From Chara braunii (taxonomy: Eukaryota; Streptophyta; Charophyceae; Charales; Characeae): DNA of 64,000 bases. The notes below the pieces were generated by a model. It did no database searches. It saw only the letters and a list, made by a program, of their open reading frames with translations, and was not told the origin of the DNA. The stretch lies in assembly GCA_003427395.1 (NCBI GenBank), contig BFEA01000263.1, forward strand, positions 1,348,908 to 1,412,907, read 5' to 3'. Shown piece after piece: positions 10,153 through 20,385 of the stretch (its first letter is position 1; every line of letters begins with the position of its first letter). Both the position numbers and the translations under genes were made by a program.

Positions 10153-10725
10153 CGTGTTTTCTGCAAGCCGCACTAGTGCAGCCTCGTCCGCTCGACAACG
10201 CGCGTACAGGAGGAAGTTTAGGCCCTCACCGGGGTGAGCGGCGCGCGCAGGGTTTTGACGGTGAGGCGCAACCATGCGAGGCCTGTGTGTGCGCAGCATC
10301 GCAGGCTGAGAGGGACGTGCGGCCCTCGGCCGGTTACCTTTTTGGTGTTCCCTTACGACTATTTTTGTCTGTTTATTTTTATTATTATTATTTTATGTTA
10401 CTTACCGCGCCAGCTTTTGCTGATGATCGGTTCTGAGGGCGATGTCGGGACCAATGGACCCGGCTTGGCTACTACACCGCCGGACATAGGTGGCCGACGC
10501 GGAAGTCGAGGACCTGAGCGTGCGCCTTTTTGGCGGGGCTGGTTGTTTTTTTGTATGTTTAGGATGCTGGCAAAATTCCGCTACCCGCCCGCCTTGAAAG
10601 TCGGACCGGGGAGTTCAATGTGCATACGTGCTATAGGGTAAATAGCCACGAGGGGGAAAGAAACCCGGGTGGCGGGAGTCGTTTGTGGGTGTACGGTCTG
10701 CCACCGACCGTCTGCTGCAAAAGGT

Positions 10726-10830
10726 TTGTGTGTGAGTATGTCTCCCAAGACCCGCAAGAGGTGGATTATGCCTGGGCGGGGGCACCAGGGTGGTGGATGC
10801 AGTGCCCAGGCTGCTGTTTTCGTGGAAACT
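10726..10830 (+). pseudogene. Possible degenerate Nudix-box fragment
   Basis: The frame 10669-10998 includes CVSMSPKTRKRWIMPGRG followed 8 residues later by an AA pair. A DIPP-type Nudix hydrolase box reads W-I-x-P-K-G-G...E...E....AA.RE. The W, I, P, G and AA fall at the right spacing, but the metal-binding Glu positions are Gln, Gly or absent. If real, it is a captured and decayed host gene piece. The similarity is short and could be chance. Confidence 0.2.
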
Positions 10831-10999
10831 TTCTCCACTTCGACTTTCAAAGTTCCTATTCGGATATGTGTTGCTACCACCAAGACCTGCACCTGCACTG
10901 GGACCCGTTCTGCCTGGGCCTATGCTGCAAACGCAGCAGCAGACCCGCCCCTTCCTGCTCAGCAGGGCATTGGAAGTTTCCTCGCCGGCCGAGCATAGG

Positions 11000-13500
11000 T
11001 CTGGCGCCCCAGCTCCGATTCGCTATTCGGGGTGGACGATTTCTGTGGGTGAGTTGCTACTCACTCCTTAGCAGACTTCGACAGTCGTGAGTACGGTCCT
11101 GATGTTTGTATCAACCAACACCCTTTGTGGGTTTGGGTTAGCGCACAATACAGCGCAAGGGAAATCGGGCGTGATGGCAGGGCGGACTGGAGACAGGGCG
11201 AAGCTACGGAAAAGAGAAAAAAAAAAAGGAAGGAATGAACCTGGCTGGATTTTGCGCCAAGTGCATTCGAGAAGAGAGATGGCGAAGAAGATGATGAAGG
11301 CGGAAGCAAGAGTTCATAGTTCACTCGTCTTCCATCAAGATCAAGCGGGAGCAGATGGTAGGCAAGGGTTTTGGAGGCGGGCGAATCCAAATCCGACATC
11401 AGAAGTAGCAGAAGGTTAGTGGATTAAGAGTTAGTAGATGAAAGTGTTGCGCGGAGTTATGGAGCGGTGGAATCATGGCGGGAGTAAAAAGCCTCTATCT
11501 CGCGTGATACGTAGCAGAAACAGGCGAATGATGATGCATTTTGGGGGTTTCGGGCTCAGATCCCCAATTCGTGGAGTGGTCTGGCCGATACAACTTGTAG
11601 AGGCTGCATGAAGGAAAGCGGGCTATGTATTTGTCCGTGTTGTAGGGGGAGATTCACTTGTTTTTCTTATTTTTGTTTTTGTTTCTCTAGCCTGCTCACT
11701 TATGAGAGCCTCATCGGGCCCACTTTCACTTTCGTGCAACTCGCTACTTCAATCCTCACCGCCCTTTTCGTCACTGTTGTCGTGAAAAAGTGGACAACAG
11801 CGAGTAAGTCAGGGCAGTGCATCCGTCCGTGTGCCAGCGGAAGGTACAATCGGTTTTGCCATCCTATTAGCAGAATCAGCGTATGGTTAGCCATTGGGTT
11901 TGGACGTGCTCGATAGAGGGATCATTTTGGTTTTACTCATTTTGTAGGAGGAAGACTCCCTCTCCCACACACACGTACACAGGTATAGTACTCAGAGGCT
12001 CAGAGCTATGTGCAGCAGCAGGGTGTGCCACGGGTTACCGAAATATTGCAGTGTGCGATAGGCGGGCATCTACTACAGGTAGTGTACGCAGCGTCAAGGG
12101 AGGCAGGCACATATGATGGTGAGGTAAAGTTGCCTGTTTATTTGGGATACTGTCGTTGTGTTCCTTCGAACGGAGTGGGCCCCTTCTTGGTAGTGGCAGA
12201 TAGCGTTTTGATTGGACTACTGATTAGTACAGATGAGGGGACACGCCCCAGAAAGACTTCAAAGGGGCCACGCATACTCTACATCCTAGCGTAAGTTTCA
12301 TTTCGAAGTTGCTCACCCTATCGGGCGAGGCAGCGGGTGAATGGGCAATATCGGAAGGACCAGAAAGAGGCGACAGCAAGCAGAAAGAGAGGAGAAGGAG
12401 TCAATGCACGTACCTATTTCTTGTGAGGACCCGCATGAGGAGAATCCACAACTGCCTTTTGGTTACTGCCGATACGAGGTTACTGCTGTTACTGTGATTT
12501 CATTGAGCACTACTGAGGCTTGCTGCTAGCACACAACAGTACACTCTGTTCTGTTCTGCCTGCGCCTTGCTGCAGTGCAACGGTTGCTGTGTTACGTATT
12601 GTTGTTGAGCATTGGCGATGGGCTCTATTCGGACACAGCCGCTTAAAGCTACGCAGCCGAGGTATTGTCGAGATAAGCAGCGTGCGGTAAGTTGGACGGT
12701 GGTTGGTGCTTGAAAGGAGGCTGCTACTGCGCTTTGCTTTCGAGGAGCTTGTAGCTAAGTAGTGGTGATGTGGTTTATTATGGTCCATGTTGGACGATTA
12801 CAGGGTTCTACTTTCGCTGTTGTCGAGTAATCGAGGGATAAGGGCAACAGTGATAACAGGCTGTTGTACCTTGCTGCCAATTATGCCTACCAGATTCACT
12901 GATTGCTGAGCTTGCTGGGCTCGCAGCTTGTGGTCAGTGCTGCTGTTTTGGTCCAGAGCGTCCACGGCCGTGTGTTCGGTCTCAGTTTGTATTTTAAAGG
13001 CGAACCGGCGGCTGTGTTGGCCGCCAGTTTTTATCGTGCGCTTCATTATTCCAAGCACCGCTCATCATATTTGATCGAAGGCAGTAACAGGTCATCCGCG
13101 AGGGGGCAGGTCTAACTACTGGCTGGTGCGTTGTCCGTCCTACCGTAGGTATTAGTTGGAGATGAGCTATGAAGTTGTGAGTTCGCCTATAGTCAACATA
13201 CTTGGAGTCGATAGTGCTGCGGAGGGGCTGAGCTCGTGGAAAGGATCTATTACTGCAATTTGGAAGGTCGCTAGAAAATCGACAATTGAAGGTTGACTTC
13301 AGTTTGACCAATCTACTGCGCACTTTGGCCGCCATTGCGGGACCCTCAGGCGAGCCAAGGTATCAAGGCCCTCTCCAGCAAGTTGAGTTTGTCCCCCTCC
13401 TGTATCTCGAGAGTCTGAAACCCCTCACTCTATCCTTCTTACTCTAAGTCTAATCCTGTTCTGAGAGGAAGGTGGCAGGCAGGATTGCAACCCGTAGGAC
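11000..13500. other. HAE-1 interior without recognisable genes
   Basis: Open frames here stay below about 112 codons, and none resembles a protein family I know. Base composition is moderate, with fewer hairpins than in 13.5-16.3 kb. Confidence 0.5.
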
Positions 13501-13507
13501 CGCAGCA

Positions 13508-14515
13508 AGACTCTCTGGGGAGTCTGGCCACCGATTGCGGGAGCTCTGCCGGAACTCAGGAGGAGTTCTGGAGGCAGGGAATTGAAAGGTAAGCATTGCT
13601 TTCCCTCTATAAACCCAGTTATAACCTCTACCTGTACGTCTTGTTATGATTGACCGAGTATATTGCCTGCATCCCTATGTTGACTTTTATGTTTGACTTT
13701 CAGGACAATTCAAACTTAAGTAAAGGGGTGCATGTGTAATGTCAGTTTCAATTTTGTTGTCTGACTGAAAGCAGATTGTGGGATTGCATCTAAGGGAAAG
13801 GTGGGAGGACGACAGTTTTGCTTCTGTTGACTAGGGTCAACCAAAGGCTGGGAGAGTCTCCATACGATTGGAAGGCCCAGTGTTATGTTTATTTCTGATT
13901 GTCTGGAGGACCAGACAGGTTCCCATAAGTTTGGGTGGTCTGGTTGCTTTGACTTGCGAGGGCTACCTGTGTTTGACTTTCAGGGACCAAGCATTTTTCC
14001 ATAAGATTGGATGGCTTGGTTGCCTTGTTTTATTTGGGTTTTCTGATGTTTATTAGTTTCTTCTTGTTTATTGTGAGGGGAATTCAGGCAAAGGATTGGA
14101 CAGGTTCCCATAAGATTGGGTGGTCTGGTCTAGAGCCATGCGCATGTTATAATCAAAAGGTTAAATTTGTTTATATTTTATACTACTTTATTTATGAACA
14201 GGCTAGTCAGATATTTTTCCATAAGATTGGATGGTCTGACTATAGCTTATCACCAACTGAAGAGAGTATGAATTAAGAATAAAATTGTGGTAAAAAGGGA
14301 CAGGCTGAACCTTGATCTAAGATGACCGGTTCAGTCATATTTTACCTTAAAAAACAAAGTGCAGACAGTTATATATAACTTGGATACTTAAATGGTTCAG
14401 GGCGACTAGGTTGGCTAACCTAGTCATGTGCCCAAAGAATAGAAAAGTTGTAGTGCCTTGTGTTTGTGTATATTCTATGGTTGAGCTGGACCAGTTCCCA
14501 TAATATTGGGTGGTC
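13508..14515. repeat. Hairpin array with conserved loop (HAE-1)
   Basis: Six related hairpins at 13848-13880, 13911-13943, 13986-14020, about 14097-14130, 14204-14242 and 14487-14515 share the centre TTCCCATAAGATTGGGTGG or a close variant. The outer stems differ but still pair: CTGGG/CCCAG, CCAGAC/GTCTGG, ACCAAGC/GCTTGGT, TAGTCAGA/TCTGACTA, GGACCA/TGGTCT. Other hairpins lie between them: 13508-13525, 13552-13568, 13826-13841, 13901-13916, 14303-14336 and a perfect 9-bp stem at 14404-14425. Such paired changes suggest a conserved structure. Confidence 0.8.
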
Positions 14516-14817
14516 TAGTTTTATGCCTTATGTAAGTTGGGTATAAAGGGGATAAATCATTGAAAGATCATGAACTATTGTTTGATAAGGTTGACTTTGG
14601 GATGGTGAGAGTACTTACCTTTGTGGTTCGGCCTTGCATGTGGCTGAGTGAGATTGCTACTTGGTCTAAGTTTCAGTTTGACAGGTAGTTGCTTTAGATG
14701 TTCGTCACATGCTAGAGTTATAGGAGTTAGTTTCAATTCCTGCATTTTGCGGGCTAAGTTTTTTTTCCTTAGATCAATTCTCGCATTTTCTGGGGTCATT
14801 TGTTATACTTGGCTTTG

Positions 14818-15095
14818 TATAAATTTTGGTAAAGCGCTGCCGAAATTTCTGCAAATCCAAGGAGTTAGTCGAAATTTGACTTTTTCAAAGTTCAACTTGT
14901 CTAATCTTTATAAATGGCTTAGTAAAAATCTGGAAAGTCTCCTTTTCTAAAGGGAGTGCTGCCCAAATTTTTACTTACTTAGGGAGTTATACAAAATTTA
15001 ACTTTGGAAAGTTGAAGATTATTTCTGTTTTCATATTCGGGTTGATATAAATTCTGGAAAGACACTTTTCCTACGGGAAGCGCTGCCGAAATTTT
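14818..15095. repeat. Three GCGCTGCCGAAATTT hairpin repeats
   Basis: Copies at 14818-14848, 14924-14971 and 15049-15095 run AAATTCTGG... to ...GCGCTGCCGAAATTT, so the ends pair (AAATT.TGG with CCGAAATTT). Related units recur at 19955-20305 on the far side of the assembly gap. Confidence 0.7.
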
Positions 15096-15398
15096 CTTTA
15101 ATTTAGAGGAGATAGATTATATTTTGACAGGTGGCGACTCTGACAGTCCACCATGCATAGGGGAGATATTGTCAAAGGTCTACCTTTCTTTGGGCACTAA
15201 CTTAGAGGCAGACTCAGATTTTGTCGTGGGAAGGTTTTTAGTGAGAGCGTGACATGGGGATTTATTATCCGTACACTTGTAAGCTTAGTTTGGGAATTGA
15301 CCTGTCTTGTGTTACAAGTCCTTTTGATCGTTTCGATTCAGGATTGGACTAGATTCAGCTTGATCCCACGAGGATCATCTTCTGTTATCATTGATAAC

Positions 15399-15561
15399 AA
15401 GTCAGTTGGTTGATCGCCGGCTCGTTGGCTCACGACACAACTTTGCTTACAAAGAACTTTGAGGGTTTTAACCGGACTTCTTTCAATGACCATTATAGAA
15501 AAGTTCCGTGTAAGCAAAGTTGTGTCGTGAGCCAACGAGTCAGCGATCAACCAACTGATTT
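15399..15561. repeat. 52-bp inverted repeat (large hairpin)
   Basis: The arms 15399-15450 and 15510-15561 pair over 52 bp. The inner 30 bp (CTCGTTGGCTCACGACACAA and on to CTTTGCTTAC) are perfect and the outer part has about three mismatches. The loop is 59 bases. Confidence 0.9.
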
Positions 15562-15725
15562 TAATGGCCATCAAAAAGAGATTTGATATGTTTTCTTTGA
15601 GATTTGATATGTTTTCTTGAAGATCAACCAACTGATTTTACTGCTTATAATGACCATCAAAAAGAGATTTGATATGTTTTCTTTTAGGGTTTTAACCGGA
15701 CTTCTTTTAATGGCCATTATAAAGA
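15462..15725. repeat. Direct repeats beside the large hairpin
   Basis: GGGTTTTAACCGGACTTCTT occurs at about 15463 and 15687. GATTTGATATGTTTTCTT occurs three times between 15581 and 15685. The hairpin neighbourhood was therefore built by repeated short duplications. Confidence 0.75.
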
Positions 15726-16171
15726 ACTTATGAGATTTTACGGAAATTGGGACTATGGATGGGGCTTGAGTGTGTGAGGCATCGTGTGAGTTACAGGGAA
15801 CAGTAAAGTTAACCACATAGGTGTATGGCAATGTGGTGTTTGTCTATGCCTGTGTTTTATATAGGTTAGTGGCTTGGAGTTTGTGTACGAGCCTTTCTTT
15901 GGAGGCAGTGAGAATGACAACCATGTGTCGCATGACCTACATACCTGGTGGGTTATGTTTCCTTTTCTTTAATTTTTTATTTTTTTCTCAAGTTCTGATT
16001 TGATATACGAGTATCGGGATCATTGATTATTTGCTTTTGATTGATTTTGCTTGTTAATTTTTACAGTTGGACGTTGTAGTCCGTGGCAGCCGTTAAAGTC
16101 AAACCCCTTGACTTCTCTCCAGGCCCTGAATGATAGAGCTGGTCTCCGGGGCAATAAGAGACGATTGTCAC

Positions 16172-16306
16172 CACAGGTATGAACCTGTGTACCACCCACT
16201 CTCTGCAGGGTGTAGAAGAGGGTGTGGCTCTCAACCGCACTTGGCGGTTGTCTAGCGTCGAGAGATCACTCCCTCAAGGCGCGTGCCAACCGACACTTGA
16301 GTGTCG
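16172..16306. repeat. Three consecutive hairpins (HAE-1)
   Basis: CACAGGT/ACCTGTG (16172-16189), CAACCGC/GCGGTTG (16232-16250) and CGACACT/AGTGTCG (16291-16306) each pair perfectly over 7 bp. Confidence 0.75.
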
Positions 16307-16620
16307 AATACGACCCTCGAGACTACGGGGGACCACATGATTATGGGCGCTACATAGTACGCCATCATTGCGACTGCTTGCATATTCATATGTTGCTAAC
16401 CGATATGAGTTTGTCCTGCGCCCGCGCGGTTTTATACTAAGTCTCGCTCGTGACGCCTATCCGATTTCCGCATCGGAGAGTTATGGGATGGCTACTAAGG
16501 GACTAGGAGTGTTGCTGCGTTGTTTGTTCTGTGTCATTCTGTATATGTGTGTGTGCGTGCGTGTTTTAATTTTTATGTTCTTAGAGTGGTGTACGCGTGG
16601 TGTGTGGGATGCGTCCTAGT

Positions 16621-17005
16621 CGACCGACGACGCGTTGTGGTTGGGACTTCAGCCCCCCAAGACGTCGGTTCGCGTGCAGGTCCGATAAGAGGCGTAAAAA
16701 CCGCGCGTACCCCCTATGCTACAACGAACGAGAAACGCCCTTCGACTGGTCCACCTCTGTGATTGCAGCTGATTAGCTTTCGTACTGTGGACTGGTAGCT
16801 CGGCGGGGATATACCCACCGAAGGGAGGTGACAACTCCCGTAAGGTGGAGGTAAGTCGTGCCTCGCGTAGGCCCTATCCTGTCGTAGGGGCTCACGAGAG
16901 GTATGGCTGGCGCACTTGGTCGGAGCGGCTTGCGGAAGCTCCATGTGTATTCGCGACGAGGATCAAACCGACTCCTGCGTGACGCCGCCGGGAGGGTCCC
17001 GCCCC
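16621..17005 (-). repeat. Conserved terminal block shared by HAE-1 and HAE-2
   Basis: On the minus strand this reads, in order, CCCTCCC, GTCAC.CAGGAGT, GTGCGCCA, CCCCTAC.ACAGGATAGG, GTTGTCACC.CCCTT, CCGAGCTAC, ACGTACGAAA or a variant, TGCA..CAGAGGT, GGGCGTTT.CTCGTTCG.TGTAG.ATA and CGTCGGTCGACTAGGACG. The same string of matches runs left to right at 50852-51280. Both have an IR-like CCC-rich tip. Protein coding is not evident. Confidence 0.8.
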
Positions 17006-17032
17006 GTTTTGTGTGGTGCCAGACCGATGTGC

Positions 17033-18121
17033 TTGACAACGCGACTTCTTGGCGAGTTCCACGTTGTTCCTGCCACCGGTCACTTTGGGGTCAATCGAAC
17101 GATTGGCCGACTTCGCGAGCGCTTTTGATGGCCCGGCCATCCCAAGGAAATCGTCTGCGACCGCGACACTCGGTTCATGTCAGATTTTTGGTTGGCGCTC
17201 ATTAATCGATGGGGCTCATCTCTCAAGCCGAGTTCGGCTCGCCACCCCCAAACCGATGGCCAAACGGAGAGGGCGCATTAGACTGCACAGGTTCTCCTTC
17301 GCACCCTCATCCGTCCCGACCAAAAAGATTGGGTTGAGCAATTGTCGGATGTCGAGTTGGCATACAACTCGTCTATCCATCCGGCTATCGGGATGTCACC
17401 CTTTGAGTTCGAGCACGACTCACCGGTCACCTCTCCGTTGGACACAATCATCCCAGGGGTGGCCGAGAGCGACGACCATCTTCTTTTCTTACGTCGGATG
17501 CAAGAGCTATTTGTCAAGGCATGCGACCAGATGGCAAAGACGCAACAACGCATGAGCCAACAGGCCAACCGCCAACGTCTTCCTTGTCCATTCCGCGCCG
17601 ACGACCTCGTGTGGGTTTTCGTCGCGGAATTCAGCCTCGAACAAAATCTCTCTCGCAAGCTCCTCCCGAAATGGATGGGGCCCTGGGCGATCGTGGCACC
17701 CGCTGGGGATGCACCCGAAGGACCGACGTTTGTCATTCAAGTGCCCGCCTACTTGCCCGTCTACCCGGTCTTTCACTACTCCAAGCTAGCTCCTTACACG
17801 CCAGCGGAACATGACGATTTTCCTGGGCGACGATCGCAAGACCCACCCTCTATGGACGGTTTTCAAGAGGTTGGCGACATCATCTCCCAGCGACGCTATG
17901 GCAAGAGGCCGACCGAATACTTGGTACACTTTGCGTACAGCACCCACAAAGTTGATTGTTGGTTGACCCGTGAGGAACTCCAAGCAACAGCTCCAGATGT
18001 TCTCGCACGCTACAAACGCAAGATTCAAGGCCAGCCGGTATCTTCGGCTCCACGTCGCACCCGTGTCCAGGTTCCAACTTCAGATCGTCAGCTTCACCCT
18101 CGACCGGGCTTGACTTCATAA
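17033..18121 (+). pseudogene. pol: Element A integrase C-terminal part plus chromodomain
   Basis: The gene resumes with TRLLGEFHVVPATGHFGVNR, which holds both zinc-binding His, then meets a TGA at RERF. Sequence jumps straight to PKEIVCDRDTRFMSDFW (second catalytic Asp) and HPQTDGQTERA (catalytic Glu). The CX2C and the first catalytic Asp are gone, an internal deletion of a few hundred bases. The frame 17342-18121 is open and carries the GPWAIV / HYSKLAPYTP region and a C-terminal chromodomain-like segment (EYLVHFAYSTHKVDCWLTRE) that would steer integration to chromatin. Confidence 0.8.
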
Positions 18122-18132
18122 GGAGGGGGGGG
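18121..18132 (+). promoter_or_regulatory. Polypurine tract of element A
   Basis: AGGAGGGGGGGG lies between the pol stop codon and TGTTACAT, the place where a plus-strand primer and 3' LTR start are expected. Confidence 0.75.
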
Positions 18133-18813
18133 TGTTACATGCTGCGCCTGCACACGGGCCCCATTTAAGGGGCCCGACAGTTGCTGAGGGGCCCCTAGGC
18201 CGCATGCCCGTCAGATATGCGCCCTGGAGGCCCACGGCGGCCCCCAGGCCACAAATGGCAAAAATAGGCGGCATTTATTTATTTATGTACTTACCTGGTG
18301 CCCCTTTGTTGTCTGTGCAGGTGTTGTCTCGGACTTGCAGTCCCCAAGGCACGACCTTGGGACTGGGTACACCTGAGGCAGGGCCTAAAGAGGCCAGGCG
18401 CGTTTTCTCGCCTTGCTGCATCAGCAGCTTGGTCTGGACGTCCGGTAGGGACCGAGACCGGCTGGGCCATTTCTTAGGCCAGCACCAGGTAGGCCCAGCC
18501 CGCCCAGCCCTGCATATAGTCGGGCAGCGGCTGGGCAACGGACAGTTCAGCAGCTCACGTCTTGAGCGACACGTCGATGGTTGGTGGTTGCGCTATCCTA
18601 GCGCTGCGCTGCGAAGCTGGGAGTAGAGGTGTAGGAGGTCGAGAGAGAGAGGCGGAGGCCTACTTGTAGCGGGAAACGCACCTGGCGCCATAGCTGGGAG
18701 ACTCCGCGAGGTACCTGCACAAAGCGACCACACAGTCAGCACGGTGGCAGCTACCTCCAAGTGAGACAGCGAGGAGGACGACATTCTTCTTCCTCCTCCT
18801 CGTCCTCCATCTC

Positions 18814-18881
<68 letters not shown>
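18133..18881 (+). mobile_element. 3' LTR of element A (cut by gap)
   Basis: It starts TGTTACATGCTGCGCC after the polypurine tract and runs into a (CT)n tract and the gap. Its sequence differs from the LTR at 2830-3939, so A's own 5' LTR is absent from this window. It includes hairpins such as GGGCCCC...GGGGCCC near 18160. Confidence 0.65.
18815..18881 (+). repeat. (TC)n microsatellite at gap edge
   Basis: A pure TC repeat of at least 60 bp that ends in the assembly gap and probably caused it. Confidence 0.9.
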
Positions 18882-19381
18882 NNNNNNNNNNNNNNNNNNN
18901 NNNNNNNNNNNNNNNNNNNNNNNNNNNNNNNNNNNNNNNNNNNNNNNNNNNNNNNNNNNNNNNNNNNNNNNNNNNNNNNNNNNNNNNNNNNNNNNNNNNN
19001 NNNNNNNNNNNNNNNNNNNNNNNNNNNNNNNNNNNNNNNNNNNNNNNNNNNNNNNNNNNNNNNNNNNNNNNNNNNNNNNNNNNNNNNNNNNNNNNNNNNN
19101 NNNNNNNNNNNNNNNNNNNNNNNNNNNNNNNNNNNNNNNNNNNNNNNNNNNNNNNNNNNNNNNNNNNNNNNNNNNNNNNNNNNNNNNNNNNNNNNNNNNN
19201 NNNNNNNNNNNNNNNNNNNNNNNNNNNNNNNNNNNNNNNNNNNNNNNNNNNNNNNNNNNNNNNNNNNNNNNNNNNNNNNNNNNNNNNNNNNNNNNNNNNN
19301 NNNNNNNNNNNNNNNNNNNNNNNNNNNNNNNNNNNNNNNNNNNNNNNNNNNNNNNNNNNNNNNNNNNNNNNNNNNNNNNNN
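18882..19381. other. Assembly gap of exactly 500 N
   Basis: The round size suggests a placeholder, so the true distance between element A and the sequence on the right is unknown. Confidence 0.95.
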
Positions 19382-19950
19382 TTGATGTTTCACTAACATT
19401 GCATTGTCCATTCAGTCCTTTTCATCACATTGCGGATCCTTGGCTGTACATACATTGCCCAACTGGGCATGTATCACCCCTACACAATCCCATCACCTCT
19501 TCTACCTCTACCACTACTTCCCCCCCCCTCTTACATCTCTCTTCACTCATCTTCCACCATCTTTTTCTCGCCTCCCCTCCCCACTCACCATCTTACTTTT
19601 CTCATCCCTTTCTCTCCCATTCTCCCACCCTACTCTCCCCCTTCCCTCCCCCAACTACAACCCAATCATCCCCCCACCTTCCACTCCAATCTTTTTCTCT
19701 TCCTCGCCTATTTCTCTCTTTCTCCATCACTTTTTCATTCCCCCTCACCCCCAACTTCGAATTTTCTGTCTTTTCTTCTTTTGTCTTTTTCTTTGACTTA
19801 AATTTTCTCTTTTCTCAAAAACGTTTGCAGTATCTTATCACCCTACTTCTTTCTCATTTTTCTGATTTATTTTATTTTATTTTATAATTATTTTGAAATT
19901 TTGATTTTTTCTGCGGCACCTCTATATCTGTTTAGGACTTAGTTATTTCA
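19382..19950. other. Pyrimidine-rich stretch
   Basis: Mostly C and T on the plus strand from about 19480 to 19860, becoming AT-rich. The open frames here are compositional artefacts. No gene is seen. Confidence 0.6.
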
Positions 19951-19954
19951 GCTC

Positions 19955-20305
19955 TCGGCGCACATTTTGACCTCGTGGGGGTAACAAAGTGCTGCCGAAA
20001 GTTTCTCTTTTCTCCCTACTCCCTCCCGTCTTACTTAATCATATCTTTTGCCGGCACACTTCGACCCCATGGGGGTAACGAAATGTTGTCGAATTTTTTG
20101 AAAAATCCAACACTTTGTTTCTCTTCACTCTCCACCTCCTCATTTGTTTATTTTAATTATTTATTTTAAATTATTTATTTATTTTTTATTTATTTTCTTG
20201 AAATTTATAATTTGTGGCATTTTGAACCTTAGTGCGCTTATCTTGGTTTCTGCTTCCTCTTGGCACATTTTTTACCCCATGGGGGGTAGGGAAATGTTGC
20301 CGAAA
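19955..20305. repeat. Three GGCACA...ACCCCATGGGGGT...TGCCGA hairpins
   Basis: Copies at 19955-20000, 20050-20093 and 20260-20305. Each has an outer stem (TCGGC.CAC with GTG.TGCCGA, GGCACATTT with AAATGTTGCC) and an inner palindrome near ACCCCATGGGGGT. The right arm resembles the GCGCTGCCGAAA unit of HAE-1, so this may be another piece of the same kind of element. Confidence 0.65.
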
Positions 20306-20385
20306 ATATTTTTTTTCTCTTCACATTTTGTTTATTTACTTCCTTAACTATTTTTATTATTTATTTTCTTTTATTTTTTATCTCA

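Larger units (their letters stand above)
10119..17032 (-). mobile_element. HAE-1: hairpin-array element inserted in A integrase
   Basis: A 6.9-kb insertion separates the two halves of A's integrase. Read on the minus strand, its first ~400 bp (16621-17005) align with the left end of HAE-2 (50852-51280), so two independent copies share one terminus and sit in comparable places, in a retrotransposon pol gene. Next to the shared block is AT-rich DNA with at least 18 short hairpins between 13508 and 16306. No transposase, recombinase, helicase or RT is recognised. A clean target duplication is not evident (TTGTGTACG against TTGACAACG). The class is unknown. Confidence 0.6.

Noticed and set aside
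10172-10181. CACTAGTG near the HAE-1 left end, as in CACTA transposons
   Set aside because: It is a self-palindromic 8-mer, not at a junction, and no matching TAGTG terminus or CACTA transposase is present.
13848-14515. Spaced repeats considered as a CRISPR array
   Set aside because: Repeat spacing is irregular, units are imperfect and variable in their arms, no cas genes occur, and the context is eukaryotic.
16040-16450. rRNA or organellar DNA origin for the hairpin-rich region
   Set aside because: No conserved rRNA, tRNA or organellar gene sequence is recognised; hairpin richness alone is not enough.
18593-19411. Long open frames on both strands across the gap (up to 272 codons)
   Set aside because: They consist of N and of (TC)n translated as Arg-Glu or Leu-Ser; not genes.
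19399-19887. 162-codon frame rich in Pro, Ser, Leu and Phe
   Set aside because: It follows from C/T-rich composition; all three plus-strand frames are open in parallel.
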